The notes under the pieces were generated by a model that saw only the letters and a program-made list of their open reading frames with translations, was not told the origin of the DNA and did no database searches. Positions 25,309-38,760 of a stretch of 64,000 nucleotides of DNA are shown here, in pieces (position 1 is the first letter of the stretch; each line of letters starts with the position of its first letter). Origin of the DNA: Penelope pileata (Eukaryota > Chordata > Aves > Galliformes > Cracidae); assembly GCA_013396635.1 (NCBI GenBank), contig WBMW01004121.1:249967-313966 (forward strand), read 5' to 3'. The position numbers were made by a program, and so were the translations under genes.

Positions 25309-25809
25309 TCCCACGTTCAACAGTAACCCATTACTGCTGGGCATAGGGCAGTTCATCACACAGCACACCCAGCCCCCTCCCATCATTAAGCAACAACAGA
25401 TGTTAATGGTTAAGACTGCTGAATTTAATGTACTAACAAGAGCTGTTAAATGCAGCTTACAATGTTGCTCCACATATGCATATAAAAGTGCTGTAATACA
25501 AGATTCCAGTCACAAGGAACAGGTACTTCGTAACACACTGAATACTGCACTGTTGTTTGACTTGCACAGTCAGACACACACTCTCCTTCTGCTCTCCTGT
25601 GACAGCATTTCCAGTTTCAACATTTATGAGACTTGACATGAGATAAAGCCCCTTTACGTGACAATGCCGTTTCCAGCACCTTCCAATGCTTCATCTGCCC
25701 CACCCTGTACCTGACCACAGCCACTGAAGGCAGCCAGCCAGAGAACACACCGGAGAGCCAGGCAGCTGAGGATTAGCTCCTCCTTGTCAGCCACTGTGGA
25801 TGCCCCAAG

Positions 25810-28800
25810 TTACACAGCTCTCTCAGAAGTAAGATTACCAGGCACAGCAGCAGCAGGGGACAAGTTTAAGATCTCTTCCAAAGAGGGGCCTTCATCTTCA
25901 AGGGGTATCTCTGCCTCAAACATACGCTGAAGCAGAGCATCAACTGTCCTGTACCCTGGAGGTGGCAAAGAGAGTCACTGTAAGCATTCATTCCTGTTTT
26001 TCCAGCACAAATTAAAGTAGGTGTTATTTAACAGGGCTCTTACTCAAAGACTACTCTCGCTGTTTTACACTAAGGAGGCAAGAAAATACCTCAATTGATA
26101 TTTACTGGTATTTCATTGTCTGCTTTCAAACACTGTGCACACTAGTGAAGGATAAGGTTTAGGTTCTTCTATTCCCATACAACCTCAAGCAGCTGTAATA
26201 TTGAGAAGCATGGGCTTAGGGGAACTGCTGAGGTACAGCAAGAAATCCACTGGAAGAAAAAGCAGGCATTAAGCTAGAAGAAAAGAGCATATAGCCACCC
26301 GTGATCCAAGCCAGGAGGAATGCAGAGTGCATACAGGAAGAAGGAGAAGGCAGGCTTCTTGCCAACAGCAGGACCTCAGCCACCAAGGCAGTGTCTCCAC
26401 AGACGGGCTACTGAGGAGCAGCACGCACTGCAAGAGAGAGGAAGAAAAGCTGCTCCAGAAGTAAAAAGAAACAGCAAAATTAGAAAGGGTCCACAGTTCT
26501 CTAAAAGTCTCCAACTGGATTTTTGCAGCTTTTAGGGCTCAAAGAAAGCAGAAGTGCTTGGGAACTTCCCCAGAAACAGGGCAACTAACAGGAACAGTTC
26601 AGAGCCTTGGCCTCTTAAGCAAAAGACTGTGGCAGCAGTCGCTACCTCTAGGGCCACGCTTACGTTTGGAGGGGATTTTGAACACCAGCCCTTTAGGCTG
26701 TGTCTTCATTCCACCTTCCCCCTCGAGGTCGTTGTCACCACTCTCCATGTTGTCGAGGAGTTGTTCATCCTGGAGCACCCCCCTGCACAAGAAGGGTCAG
26801 AAATTACCCCAAGGGGGCTCACACAGCAGCAAGCACCATGGTCACGCTGTCAGTCTCCAGCACATCTCCTGCCCACCCTGGACAGCAGCCCAAGCCCAGA
26901 AAAGCTCAGGGAGGCAGACACTTCACTGTACTCTCTCCTGCAAGGTCAAGCTTTCTGCTACCATCTCTAGACCAAGACCTTCAAGGCCATCCCAGGTTAA
27001 CAAGATCTTTGTGACAAGGAGGAGGAGTCTCAGCTCACACCTAGTGAGGAAAGGAAGCATTTTCCTCCATTTCACTGGAGTCAGCAACCCAACCCCATGC
27101 AGCACTACCCTTTAAGGAGGCTTACTCTTGAACTCCCATTCCCAGCTCCTGGATTTTCTGCTCAATGGCCGTTTCCACTTCACTCTTCTCTAGAGAGTAC
27201 TCCACAAAGAAAGCTTCCAAAATGAATGACACAAAGATGCTGAAAGAAACGATAAGCAAAATTACATAGCAGCTTTTCCTTACCGGCATCCCCCCAGCTT
27301 TGGGCATCAACCACTGCCAGATGAGACAGGCTCGTAGCCCAGCTCTGGGTACTGAGGGCTTATGGCAATGTCTGCTGGAGATGGGCAGCTCTGCGGCAGA
27401 GCAGAGCAGCATTCAGTGGAGATAAGAATAGATGCAAGAGGCTCTTCTCAGAGAGGGGTGTGTCAGAGGAGCACACCATGTATGACCCTGAGACCATCAA
27501 CATTGCCCTGGCAAGGGTCAGAGCCCTTCTTCAGTACAGATAAGAGAAAATTAAAAACTTACTTGACAATAATTATAACCATCACAATGTGGAAGGCAAT
27601 AAAATAAAGCTTTGCAGGCTTAGCAGTCACATTGGCAAATCCGTTGGCAAAGAGTATAATGGGAGTTAAGGGCAAGATTGCTGAAGGAGATCTTTCTCTA
27701 CAGTAGTGCTAAGGGAGGAACCAGATAATACCTCCTAGCAATGACATTCAGGGGGAAACACCCTGCAGGGAATATTCTGGTTTTGTCTGACACAAAGTGA
27801 TAGGTACACTCAATAGTGAAAGGTGAAAAACAGGGCGTGGAGTGAATCATGCTCCTCTTCATCAAGTTCTAGCTTGGACATTCCACTGCAGCAAAGGATA
27901 TCATGCCACTGATTGACTACAGTGAGCTCCATCAGAACAATGAAGGAAGATGCAAAGTTGTTGAAGTTGTTCTTGCAGTACTTCCCACGGGCAAACAAAG
28001 AGTCTTTGAGAGCTGGGTTTCCACATTCCAGGGCATAAGGAGCATCTGAATTTGCAGGGAAGAACTGGATTTTCCCATGGAATAACTCCATGCCAATGAT
28101 AGCAAATATACAGTACACAACCTGGGAAGAGAAACACCATCATCAGCTTCTCCAGGGAGCAGGACGTCCTATGGCAAGTTTAGAAGATCCAGCAGGCTTT
28201 TCAATTTTTACAGACAAGCTGCTGAGGAGTAGCACAGAGTCTACGAGATCCAACCCCTTCAAATGCCATTACTAGTCAGAAATAAGTCAAGAACCCCAGC
28301 CCAAACACATAGAAATGAAGCATTCTCAAATCATAAGAGAAAAAGCTATTTTCAGGAAATGATTCAAGAAAATGAGGTTCTCACTCAGCTTCTTGCCCAA
28401 ACCATGATTTGATTCCTTACAGGACCTGAAGCCCAGACCACACGGAACATCTCTGCTGTCCCACAGAGGGCAGAGGAATATCCTGACAACTTCTGACCTG
28501 GCTACTAGCAGGGATCCAACTTTGCGCATATATGTACCATTACCAAGAATCAAATGGACACTTAAGAGTTTCAAGGGCCCAACATCCAGATATTTGCATT
28601 CATCCTCTCAGAAATCACGTGAGAGACTTAAAACACATTCCCTCAAAGTGGAATGCTTTGAGCTAAGGTACAGCTAAGATACCAAGTTTCCTTACCAGAG
28701 TCAGCCCACCAAACGTCAACATGGTCGGAACGATGTTTATCAGTGTGTTCATGATGACTCGAAACCTACAGCAAATGATTCATGATAACACCTGCTGTAG

Positions 28801-31800
28801 TGAGGATTTTGTAAAAGTAAGCCCATGCTTGCTTATCATTACATCCCATCCAGCATGAGCTCCCCACACGTCTTTATTTACTGCTGCAGAGGCTGCAGCA
28901 GCTGGGCTCACCCCAGGCAAGTTGGGACAAGACCTTGTGATGCTTTGTCGCCATGATCAATCCAAAGCAGCCCTGCAGAGCAGCTCAAAGCACTGTGTTT
29001 CAGCCAGCCTCTGATAGAGCTTGCCCCACAAAAAGACCCGTCCCATTCTGTTCATTACCTCTGAATGCTGTCAACGATCCTTATTAACCTGAGGACCCTT
29101 AATATGAAGACAATGTCCAGGATCTGTTGGCTGTTGTACTTCGTGGCTGAAAAAATAAAAATATTTTCTTCTGAAAAATAAGCAGGTAAGCATAAAATAA
29201 AGCACGTTCTTAACATTTGTTATAGTTATGTCCTCGTTAAACACCATTTTTAACAGGTAGTCATTAAAAAAATCAAAAAAGTTGATTAGTTCCTAGAAAC
29301 TCTACAGGAATTCCATTATCCTGTTAAAAAGCCTCCCAAGACCACAGTGATGGCAAAAGACAACTCGAAACCACCGAGTTTCCCAGATGCATGCAGGCTG
29401 CTGAAGCTGCACTTACTCGATTTCAGGGTGGTATTGAGTATCGTTGCAGTCAAGGCAGCAAAGATGATGAGGGTATCAAACCTAGCATGAGGGAAGGCAG
29501 TGCTGTTAGATTTGTGGGCAACACAGAATGGGCACTTAAGCTCCCATGTGACATATAGAAGTGGTGACCCTTCTTCCTCTCATGTGTCAGGCAACCCTGC
29601 TTCATCTAAAAATTATTTTCAAGGTAGGAAGATGGGAAGGCTTTGTTTAGCAAAATACTTCCCCTTGCCCAGCCACTATTTTCACACACTGCTGTCACCT
29701 TTGAGCTAGCAGGGAGGCAGAGCACAGCAGTCTCTTAGAGACAGGAAGAAGTACACTGTCCTCTCATGCATAAGTTCATTTTAACTACACCCTGGAACAT
29801 GAGTTCATCTCAGGAAGCCCATCTCCTCAATAGATTTGCATTTCTTGCCAAGCTGAACACAAAGATCTCACCATAATTCACACTATTTTAACACCACCAT
29901 TCATCTCACTCACCAGTTCCAGAACTGATTTTTGCCAAAGAATGCCCTCGGTTCATATGTGTACACTTTCAGGAGTATCTCAATTACATATAGAGCAAGG
30001 AAGACCCATTCTGCATAAGAAATATAAGGGGTTTCCTCGTCCAGAGCAATGAAGACGGCATTTATTAGAATAATCACATCATAAGTCCAGACAAATCCCC
30101 TGCAAGAAGAGAGAAAGCAACAGAAACAGTCAGCTCTCCACTTGCAAGAGGGTAAAAATTAGTTACTTCAGGAGTTCTTCGCTTCCTCCCTCAAAACATT
30201 ATAATTTAGGTAACTACCCATCAGCTTTCCCAAAACCAGAGAATTTAGGGAAGTTACTGTAGAGTTTATCTTTGCTCTTTAACACAGAACACAGCCTTCA
30301 AAGCACACCATCAATGCTTTCAGTGTTAAGCTCCCAGAAACTTACTGCAACTGAATTTCCACAGAGCCAAGCAGCATTTATCAAGCAGAAAGACTGGACA
30401 AGTAAGACAGAATTCTGTAAGTAAAACTGGGGGGGAAATGGGTAAGCTACAATCAGAGGGACCTGAATAGGCTGGAGAAGAGGGTAGAGAAAAATCTCAT
30501 CATGTTCAAATGGAAATGTTATTCTTTCCCAGCAGCAGGACTTTACTTCAGGCCCCCAAACAGACTGGAGATGGACCAATTGCAAAGCAGCTCTGCAGAG
30601 GACCTGGCTGGTGGTGCCTGGGGGTGTCTTGGTTGACAAGCTGAACATGAGCCAGCAATGCACCCTGCTGGCAAAGGTGACCAGCAGCATCCTGGGCTAC
30701 CTTAGTAGCATTGTGAACACATCAAGGGATGCGAGTTTTTCCCCCTCAGGAATGGTGAGGACACTTTTGGAGTGCTGTGGCCAGATCTGGGATTCCCAGC
30801 ATGAAAGAGTGGAACATACTGGAACTAGTACTGTGAAGGGCCACAAAAACTATTGAGGAATAAAATAATCTGATGCAAGATGTTGAGAGAGCTGGAACGT
30901 TCAGCCTGAATGGGAGAAAGGTGCGGGGGGAATCTTAATGTGTATAAATACCTGATGGGAGGGTGTGGAGAAGATGGAGCCAGACTCTTCTCAGTTGTAT
31001 CCAATGAAAGCACAAGAGGCAACAGGCACAAATTGAAATACAGGAAATTCCATTTAAGCAAAAAGCTTTCTTTTCCCCCTCCTTTTTGGCCATCCTCAGT
31101 TCAAAACATTAGGACAGGTTGCAGAGAGGCTGTGGAGTCCATCCTTGCAAATATTCAAAACTCAGCTGGACAAAGGGTTGAGTAACCTGCTCTACCTAAC
31201 CCTGCCTTGAGCAGAGATCACACCAGACCACCTCTAGAAGTCCCTCCCAACTTCAGTGATTTTACATTCTGGGAAGATCAGAAGCCGAGCACTTATAGCA
31301 CCAATTTATTAAGAGCTGATGAAACAATGCACTGCAGCTTTACAGAAGAGACTGCTGACTTCAGATCATCCCCTTTCAGTGAAGCATTTAGTCTGGTCCT
31401 TCTAGGCAGGCCATAAAGCACTTCTCGCTTTCAGTAAAAGCGCCTATAGAAGAACAAGCGGGACTGGAAGAGATATGGACTCACCAACAGCCAAGTCTAC
31501 TTTCTCCATACCACTGAAGGTAGGCTAAGAGCAGCTGATCCACAGAACATTTCTGAAAGTAGAACTCCCACCGTTTGCCTGAATACAATTTGCACTTTTC
31601 AGCACGACACCCAGAAGAACAATTACTTGCAATACCACTGCTCTGGAGTGCTTTGCATGTTCAGAGCTGCTTGCTCCACCAGTGCAGGCTTACCTGTGCC
31701 TAACCATGCTGCGCAGGAACCGACTCACTGCTGACTTGTACACATGAGGCATCCATTGCGCCAGAGGATGGCTGCGTATTTTCAGGGTGATCACCTGGAT

Positions 31801-34800
31801 GTTGAGTAGGTCTGCCAGCTGTACAAAGGACTTCTTGTCTGCAGCAGAGGAGAGCACTACACATCAGTCTGCTGTCATTAAAAAAATGTAATGTCTGGCA
31901 AATACACATGAACTAAGTTGCAGCAATCTGGACTCGATACCTCTACAGCCAGCAAAGCACAAGCCCAAAGGGGTATCCCCCACAGACCAGGGGGGATTTA
32001 GTGCTCCAGCAGCTCCTCTGCCCCATTCCTGGCAGACTGGCTCAAAGCAAGGCCGACAACCAACACAAACCTTTAATGATCTAGCATGAGGAGACTGACC
32101 CGTCTCTCCCACTATTCTGACTCCAGCAGGAACAGAGCAAGAGGCTCCAGAAGAATGTGTGGGAAGCCATATTGCTTGGAAGAATCTGCTAAAAAGGGAA
32201 GCTGTCTTTGTCCTGTGCTGAAAACAGGAGGCACCCTGAGCCTGGCCTGATGACAAATGGCCATGAACAGCTGCCCACAGCATACAGGACACAGCACAGG
32301 CAGGAAGAACAGCCTTTTAGGACTTCAGTAATCTGTAAGTCTCTCTTGATCACACACCACGAGTCCCAGTGGCAGAACCCTTCAATCAAGCTTCTGACCC
32401 CACCAGGCCCCACTGCTCACCTACAAAACCCTTTTGCTCGTCATCGGAGATGCGTAGCAGCAGCTCTCGGTGGGAGTTGCTGATGTCAGGAGCCACCAGC
32501 TTGACAAGCTGCTTCCACTGAGCTTCTCTAACCACAAACTGCGTTCCCTCCTCTTCCTTCAGGAGGTTGAAGGCCTCTATCATCTTGCGGCGCTTCATGT
32601 AAGCGAGCGTACGGATCTCGTTCTAGATAGAGCATCAAGATTCAGGCAGCTTTATTCACACTTTTTTGCCCATCTTATTTCCCTGGCACAGGGATGTAAG
32701 AGGAACAAATCTGCAGTGAAGCTAGGCACTATACACAGCACAATCAATGGGGTGATGAGAAATGCCATTCAACAGGCAACCACAGGCCCTCCACACAGCA
32801 CTTTGCAGGGATCACTACATTGCTTACTACTGGGAGATGGATTGAGAAAACGGAAGGGAAGACAAAGGATAGTATCTAACAGGAAGGAGATGAGGCAATA
32901 TCTTTCAAAAAAAAAAAAACATCACAGGATCTGCAGGCCTGCAGGTCACAGAAGCAAAGAGGATGTGTCTACACATGCTTGCCATCCATAAGTGAATACT
33001 GCTGACATCAGGGGTGGAGATCCTATTCTGCATGAGGTTATATGCAGGTTAAAGAACCTTACACCCTTGGGAGACTGCAGCCTTGGGGAAAGCCTAGCAG
33101 ACTGCTTACAAGAGCCAAGCCCCTCATGGGGAACCCAGGATTTTCCACCCTATGATTGCTGGTGGCAACCTGCACTCATTCAGCTGGCACAGAAGAAACA
33201 ACAGTTCAAGTTTACTTCGACCTCCCTTTCTCTTAAGAGCCCATGCAGTGGCAGAAGCGGGCTGTGCTGTTTTAGCCAACTGAAAACAGTATAATCCTTA
33301 GAATCAGTGCTTCTGCTAGAACTAATCCTCTAACAGCAATAACAGACATGTGTCTCCTACCTGTTGCAACTTCTTGCAACCACACTAGCATACAGTATTT
33401 CATTTTTATATATTAGAAGTACATTTAGCAGTAATCTCCATGATATGAAAAGTGAACTTGTGGTTTTTATTCACAGAGCACCAGTGTAGGCTGGAAGCTC
33501 TATATTTACTCAGGGGAAGTTGGTCACCTTCTCCACATTTAGCAGAAGCCTTCCAAGGGAAAGGCAGATGCCTCCATGCAAGGTTACATAGAACAGCAGG
33601 CAGTTGCTCACCACAATTCACCCCTTCACTTATTACCTTCAGGTGTTTCTTGTAGTTGTTATACACAACAGCCAGGAAGAGTGACATGAAGATGTAAGTG
33701 TTGACGATGACAAAGGCAATGAAGAACAGGGCATACCATGAGCTGAAATCAAACGCTGGCATCCTAGCAGAGAGAAAGAGAGGGATTATTGCTTGCTGAG
33801 CAGACAGACGGAAATAAGAGAAACAAAGCCATCTTCCAGATGCATTTCAAAATACTGGTTTGGATAGTCAGATAATACTCATCCTGGAGGGGGGGGAAAA
33901 GAAACCAAAAAACCCTGTGTATTAGTTGAGTTACAGAAGAATTTTATTCCATCAAGTCTGCACCCTGTGTTTAATCAGTCCCTGTTTGAGAGGATGCAGA
34001 AAAAGAAAGCACAGACATTAAACTTCCATCCACGTGGCTAAGTTGGAAAGTGCAGAGTCTTGGGGTGAGGTCTCAGTCAAACTGGTGAGTTGTTGGCTTC
34101 AGGGACCCTCAGCACCAGCACAGAAATGAGTATCCCACTCCACCCTCAGCCTCATGTTTCCTGATGGCTCCCTCATAGTACAACCTGAAATGGGAACAAC
34201 TCAGAACAAATGAGGATTAAAAGCCCAAGCCTCTCAAAAGTTTAACACAGCTGTGCAAATTAAGAAAGTCTGCATACACATCCCTGCAAATATTATGAGA
34301 GAAGAGACATTCAATCACTAGAGCACACTCTTCCTTTTTAGGAAGAGGTTTTAATCAAACTGGGGGACTTGTCCCTTAAATTTATGCCTTACTCAGCTGC
34401 TACGTCTTTTGGAAAGCATTACTTTCAACGCATCTTTTAGAGAAGTCCTCCCAGCCTGTGGATTCAGTCCTCACACAGTGCTTCAGAGGCTATTTATAAA
34501 ACAGATGGGTAACAATTCATAATACCCCTACACAGGCTGGAGAGGTGAAAGCCCTGTTGCCACTCTGAAAGGCCTTGCTGTGCAGAACAGTACTGTTCCA
34601 GCCTGAAACCCAACAGGATGCACAAAAGGCAATGCTCGGATAGCTAAGCAGTGCAAGCACTCAGGTTTAGCTGTTGCATCAGGAGACTTCTTAGTTACCT
34701 GACGCCAGGGGAATAGGAAGCTGAGAAAAATACAACAGTAGAACAAGCAGAGTTTGTTTTATGGGTAGTTAGCATTAGAAGACTTCTCCCTGCTCTCTAC

Positions 34801-37800
34801 TCTCCCCCCCCAAACAACCCCCAACAGGCACAGTAAGTGATGTCATCTGACTGAGATGCTGATCACAGCTCTACACAGAGCTGTGGATTTTCCACCACTA
34901 GGAGCAGGACACCAGCATTCACAACACAAGGATTGCAAGCTCAGCACACGTACATGACATCCGGGCTGTTTGCTGTGGTCACCAGCACATAGAGGTCAAA
35001 TACAATTTCTAGGTAGTCTCTAAAATATGGCAAGCCTTCTGCTGTCTGGAGGTTCCTAGGAGAAAAGCAACAACCTAGAGTTAAGCACAGAGACCACATT
35101 CCACCACAGGAACTACAGATACCAGCACTTTGTACTTAGCGGTAATCATTCAGAGCTGCCCTCCTGTTCAAGAGGATCACAGCCATTCTTCCCCCCCCAA
35201 GCTCTGACCAAAAAAAAAAAATTCACACCTCTCACCAAACAGCTTCAAGGCCATGAGGGAGAACATGAGAAGGCTAAACATGAAGAGCAAGAAGACATAG
35301 GTGATTTCTGGCAGTGTATTGCGGATGCTGCGGAAGGCTCTTCGAATCTGTCAGGGACAAGGAAAGAGTCAAAGTGGCACCTACTTTTCCTCTCCCCATC
35401 CCATCAGGATAGAACACCTACACAGGAAAGGACAAGAAAGCACAGCAGGACACAAGGCTTTGCCTGTTGCCTGGCGGGGAGGATTCTGACCACATTTGCC
35501 AGCTCTGTTTTGCTAAAACCTGTGCGAGAGTACCAGGGCTTTCCTCTTCATCCTCCCAGTTTATATTCCATCATGAACTCAGCTAGGCAAGGGACAGAGG
35601 GCCCTGTGGTGCTGCTCTCATTCCAGAGGACTGGTCAGAGGCAGAAGTCTGTCACTACAGGACACAAAACATGCTCTGAGCTCGAGAGTTCAACTGCTCC
35701 CTCCTGCAGGCCTCCAAACCACAGCAATTTATCTATCTGCAAGTCAGGACCAGAATAGTCTTGGGCAGCAGGGCAAAGATCTCCCTGTGACAGGAGGGAC
35801 CAGAGTCCAAACTATCCATCTGGGCTACATGTTCAGTTTGGAGAACTGCGCAACACTTGTGCTTGTTTGCCTAGGAGGCCTCCAGAAATAAGTAACCTAG
35901 TCCCAGACCAAGGGAGAAACAGTTTTCTTGTACGCAGCGCTGCTTGTGATTGTGTCTCCTGAGAACAGCAACTAACTGCTTGCAGAGATTGCTCATCCAC
36001 ACAGGCTGAAGGACTCACAGCCTGTAGGCTGAGTTTATGAAAAAACATTATTCCTTCTCCATGCAGTGTGACTCTAACAAAGATGACATGACAGCATCGT
36101 GGATGGCAAGATGCTCTGCTTTCAGTCTCAGGCATGCTCAGGGCTCTGGACAGCACCAACTCAGTCCACAGGCACAGAAAGAAACCTTGTGGTACTTTAC
36201 ATTATGCCCAAGCAGCATCCCTGTGAGCATAACCTTTTCTTCACCTCAAGTTCTTGCTCCAGGTCACCTCAGAGAAACTCTCAGTGTCTGAATTCTATTT
36301 CTGCTCAAAACATTCTACCACATTCCCTCTATACTCAGAAAGCAGCAGGTTGTCCAGAAGTAAGAGTGCTTCCACTAGACTAGTTCCTTACCTGGCGACT
36401 CTCTGCAAAGTTGATCAGGAAGATAGGCCTCATAATTCTTGACCATCGAATGCTCTGTATATTGTATATCCTGAGAGCACCATATATGGCCAAATCAGCC
36501 AGAGACAGCTGTACAAGAAAGAGGATGAAAATCCACAGAAACAATGTTGGAAACATTTCTAGATGGCAAAGACAGCAGCATTAGCTGGCACAAGACAGAC
36601 AAACACAACAGGTTTGTGAGAACAGGCTGAGCTGCTGGTTGGATTGGCCATGGACTTTGTAGAGCCCTTGTAGAGCTATCGGACTCCAGAAAAGACATGG
36701 GGGAAAAAAGCTGCTTCCATGTTGCTCAGCTCAGCCCTCGTGGTTCCCCAGACCTAACTCACCAGGATTGCAACCATGATGCAGATGTTCTTGGTATCCT
36801 TCCAAAATACATTACGACGGGTGATTTTTGCAAAATGTGTCAGCCGGCCAAAGAACACCAGAAGGCACAACACCTCGACTAAAGAAGTGGCCTGCAGAGA
36901 GAAAAGGAACTCAAGTGAACTCAAGTTACCACTGATGAGAGCAGTGCTAGCTCTCCTTGTACAGATAAGGATGCTCATGCTGGGGTGCAGGCAACGACAG
37001 GGCCAGTATAAAAGTTTTTCCAGTGAGTTTTACTGCTGGCTGTTTTACAGGTTCACATATCTGGCACCAAGCAATAGTTTTGGGCTTCATTTTGTGAAAT
37101 TCCCTGTACTCAGAATTTAAGAAGTACATCTGTCACAAACACTGGTGCAGAAAATAAAGGCTGAAGAGAGGGGAAAAAAGCATGACTTCATCCAGTCGCA
37201 TCAGCCATTGCTGATGCCTACAATCACTCTCACAAACCTTGTCTAGTTTCTACATCCACTTTTGTCCCTGTTCCAGCACATGGGAAATATGAACAGGAAG
37301 ATCAGCAGCAACCACCTCCTTACACCCTGACAACTTGTTTCAAGCAAGAAACTCTTGCTTGCTCTGCTGAGCAGCACAGTACTTGTGTTATTGTTTCTTC
37401 ACTGCCTGGAAACTCACCAGGAAGGGGAGTGGATACACAGCAGGCTCTTCAAACAGTGCGAGGGACAAGTTGAGGAAAATGAAGAAGTAGGTGGCTGTTC
37501 GCATAACCCAGTGGTTGTAGAGATAATAAAGCCTGCAGAGAGAAGGCAGTGGCACTGTAAGTAAGGGCTCCAGCACACATACCCATGTGCACAGCAAGTC
37601 TGTCTTGGAAAAGCAGTATGCACTTCCCAAAGAGTAAAGGAAGAAGGGTAACAGCATCACATATAGAACAGGGAAGTGTTCACAAGTTTTTGACAGAGTA
37701 AGCTCTTTTTATATATGGCATGAAGCAGGAAGGAACACATCCAGCTCGACACCTCCCACAGGAGGCTGTGCACAACAGCGTGCAGTGATGGCTCCTTTGG

Positions 37801-38748
37801 GAGCAGACCTATGGAAAGAGCACAGGCTTCTCTGCTAATACAAAGGCTGCCAGCGTTGCCAGGTAATCATCTCATCTGCCCAACAACCACCTCAGACAAA
37901 GGCTGCAAGGCAGGTGTGATACGGGTGACATGGCATTGTGTCCTTAACAACGGCACTAAGGCACCACCACGTAGAACTGCTCATCTCAGCCACTCAGAGT
38001 TAACAAGCTCGGGCAGCACAAGAACAACTGAAGCTTCATGGGCTCAGCTAAGACAATTCAGCAGAAGGGAAGGGTTTTGTGGAGAGGTTTGCAGCAGTCA
38101 CTGCTCACACAGCTTTGCTGGCAGCCTTCTGTACCAGCTCTCCCTTCTAAACCAGCTGCCTTCCCGTTGTTTTACACAGGGTTTGCCTACAGCAGTTCAA
38201 GCCCAAAGCCACCTCTGTGACTTGTGCTGCCCAGCTGCTAACTAGGAAAGAGTCACTACTGCAAGCGAAGGAGCTTTAACTTCAGGAACTTCACTTGTCT
38301 GAGCGCCAATTAACAAGCTTTTAATTACTTCTCACTCCTGGCAGCCACCACCCTTGCTGAAAAACACCTGAGCGGAGGCACTGCGAGCGCTGCGGTGCAG
38401 GGGCTGGTGCCACCCAGCTGGCACAGGGCTGCTCTCCCACCCCGCTACCAAACGCTGCCGCACACCCACCGCAGAGACCCCAGCACCCCATCCACGCACC
38501 CACCGCCTGCACAGAGCACCACAGCCTCACCTTGGCTTTCACCTGCAGCAAACCAGAGGTTCTGCTGTCCCTCCCAACCAGACACAGCCCTGCACACACA
38601 CCCGGCGGTGGCTGCTCCTCTCCCCACTTCGGGGGGTGCAGGAGCGGGGCAGGGGACCCCCTTACCTGACCGCCTCGGGAGAAGTCTTAAAAGGGATATT
38701 TCTGTTGTACTGCGCATCGGAGACAAACGCTGCTGCCAGCAGGAGCTC
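25810..38748 (-). CDS. TPCN3: Two-pore segment channel 3 (first coding exon missing)
   Basis: Two-domain (2 x 6TM) cation channel of endolysosomal and plasma membranes; TPC3 members studied elsewhere are voltage-gated and Na+ permeable. Exons, high to low: 38748-38666, 37532-37418, 36891-36763, 36508-36392, 35347-35229, 35055-34954, 33763-33637, 32622-32421, 31838-31694, 30099-29914, 29481-29417, 29146-29059, 28765-28696, 28121-27902, 27653-27563, 27239-27126, 26782-26664, 25955-25810. Phases close over 2238 nt (745 codons plus TAA). Seen in order: N-terminal AQYNRNI, domain I helices, filter-region TTANSPDVMMPAF, linker, domain II with S4 VFILRVLRLIRIVDSIQR, domain II filter ELTVVNQW, final S6 NIFVSFILEAFF, then a charged tail. 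TPCN3 is chosen over TPCN1/2 from the tail and from position beside BUB1/NPHP1. The first exon probably lies in the gap at 38760. One intron is AT-AC. Confidence 0.9.
27654..27901 (-). other. TPCN3: U12-type AT-AC intron in TPCN3
   Basis: The exon carrying the domain II filter (ELTVVNQWH) has no usable GT donor at the conserved point. Instead it ends CATG and the intron starts ATATCCTTT, the U12 AT-AC donor consensus. Near the 3' end is CCCTTAAC (27672-27665), matching the U12 branch site. The presumed branch A lies 12 nt before the final base of the terminal AC of CCCATTATAC. Splicing there gives QWHVFANGFANV in frame, and the next exon is then exactly 2+87+2 nt in phase. U12 introns are known in voltage-gated cation channel genes. 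Confidence 0.88.
30440..31270 (+). mobile_element. CR1 LINE fragment, about 0.8 kb
   Basis: Plus-oriented CR1 copy in a TPCN3 intron, antisense to the gene. It begins near GGGACCTGAATAGGCTGGAG, continues through GTGCTGTGGCCAGATCTGGG and AGAGAGCTGGAACGTTCAGC, and ends with CR1 3' text CACACCAGACCACCTCTAG, CCTCCCAACTTCAGTGATTT. It is the longest repeat in the window, 5'-truncated and full of indels, with no intact open frame. Confidence 0.85.
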
Positions 38749-38760
38749 CTGCGGGAGGGN

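Noticed and set aside
30298..31416. Open frames within the 0.8-kb CR1 copy
   Set aside because: They are short and in mixed orientation, and come from a decayed LINE 3' region; none is a usable reverse-transcriptase frame.
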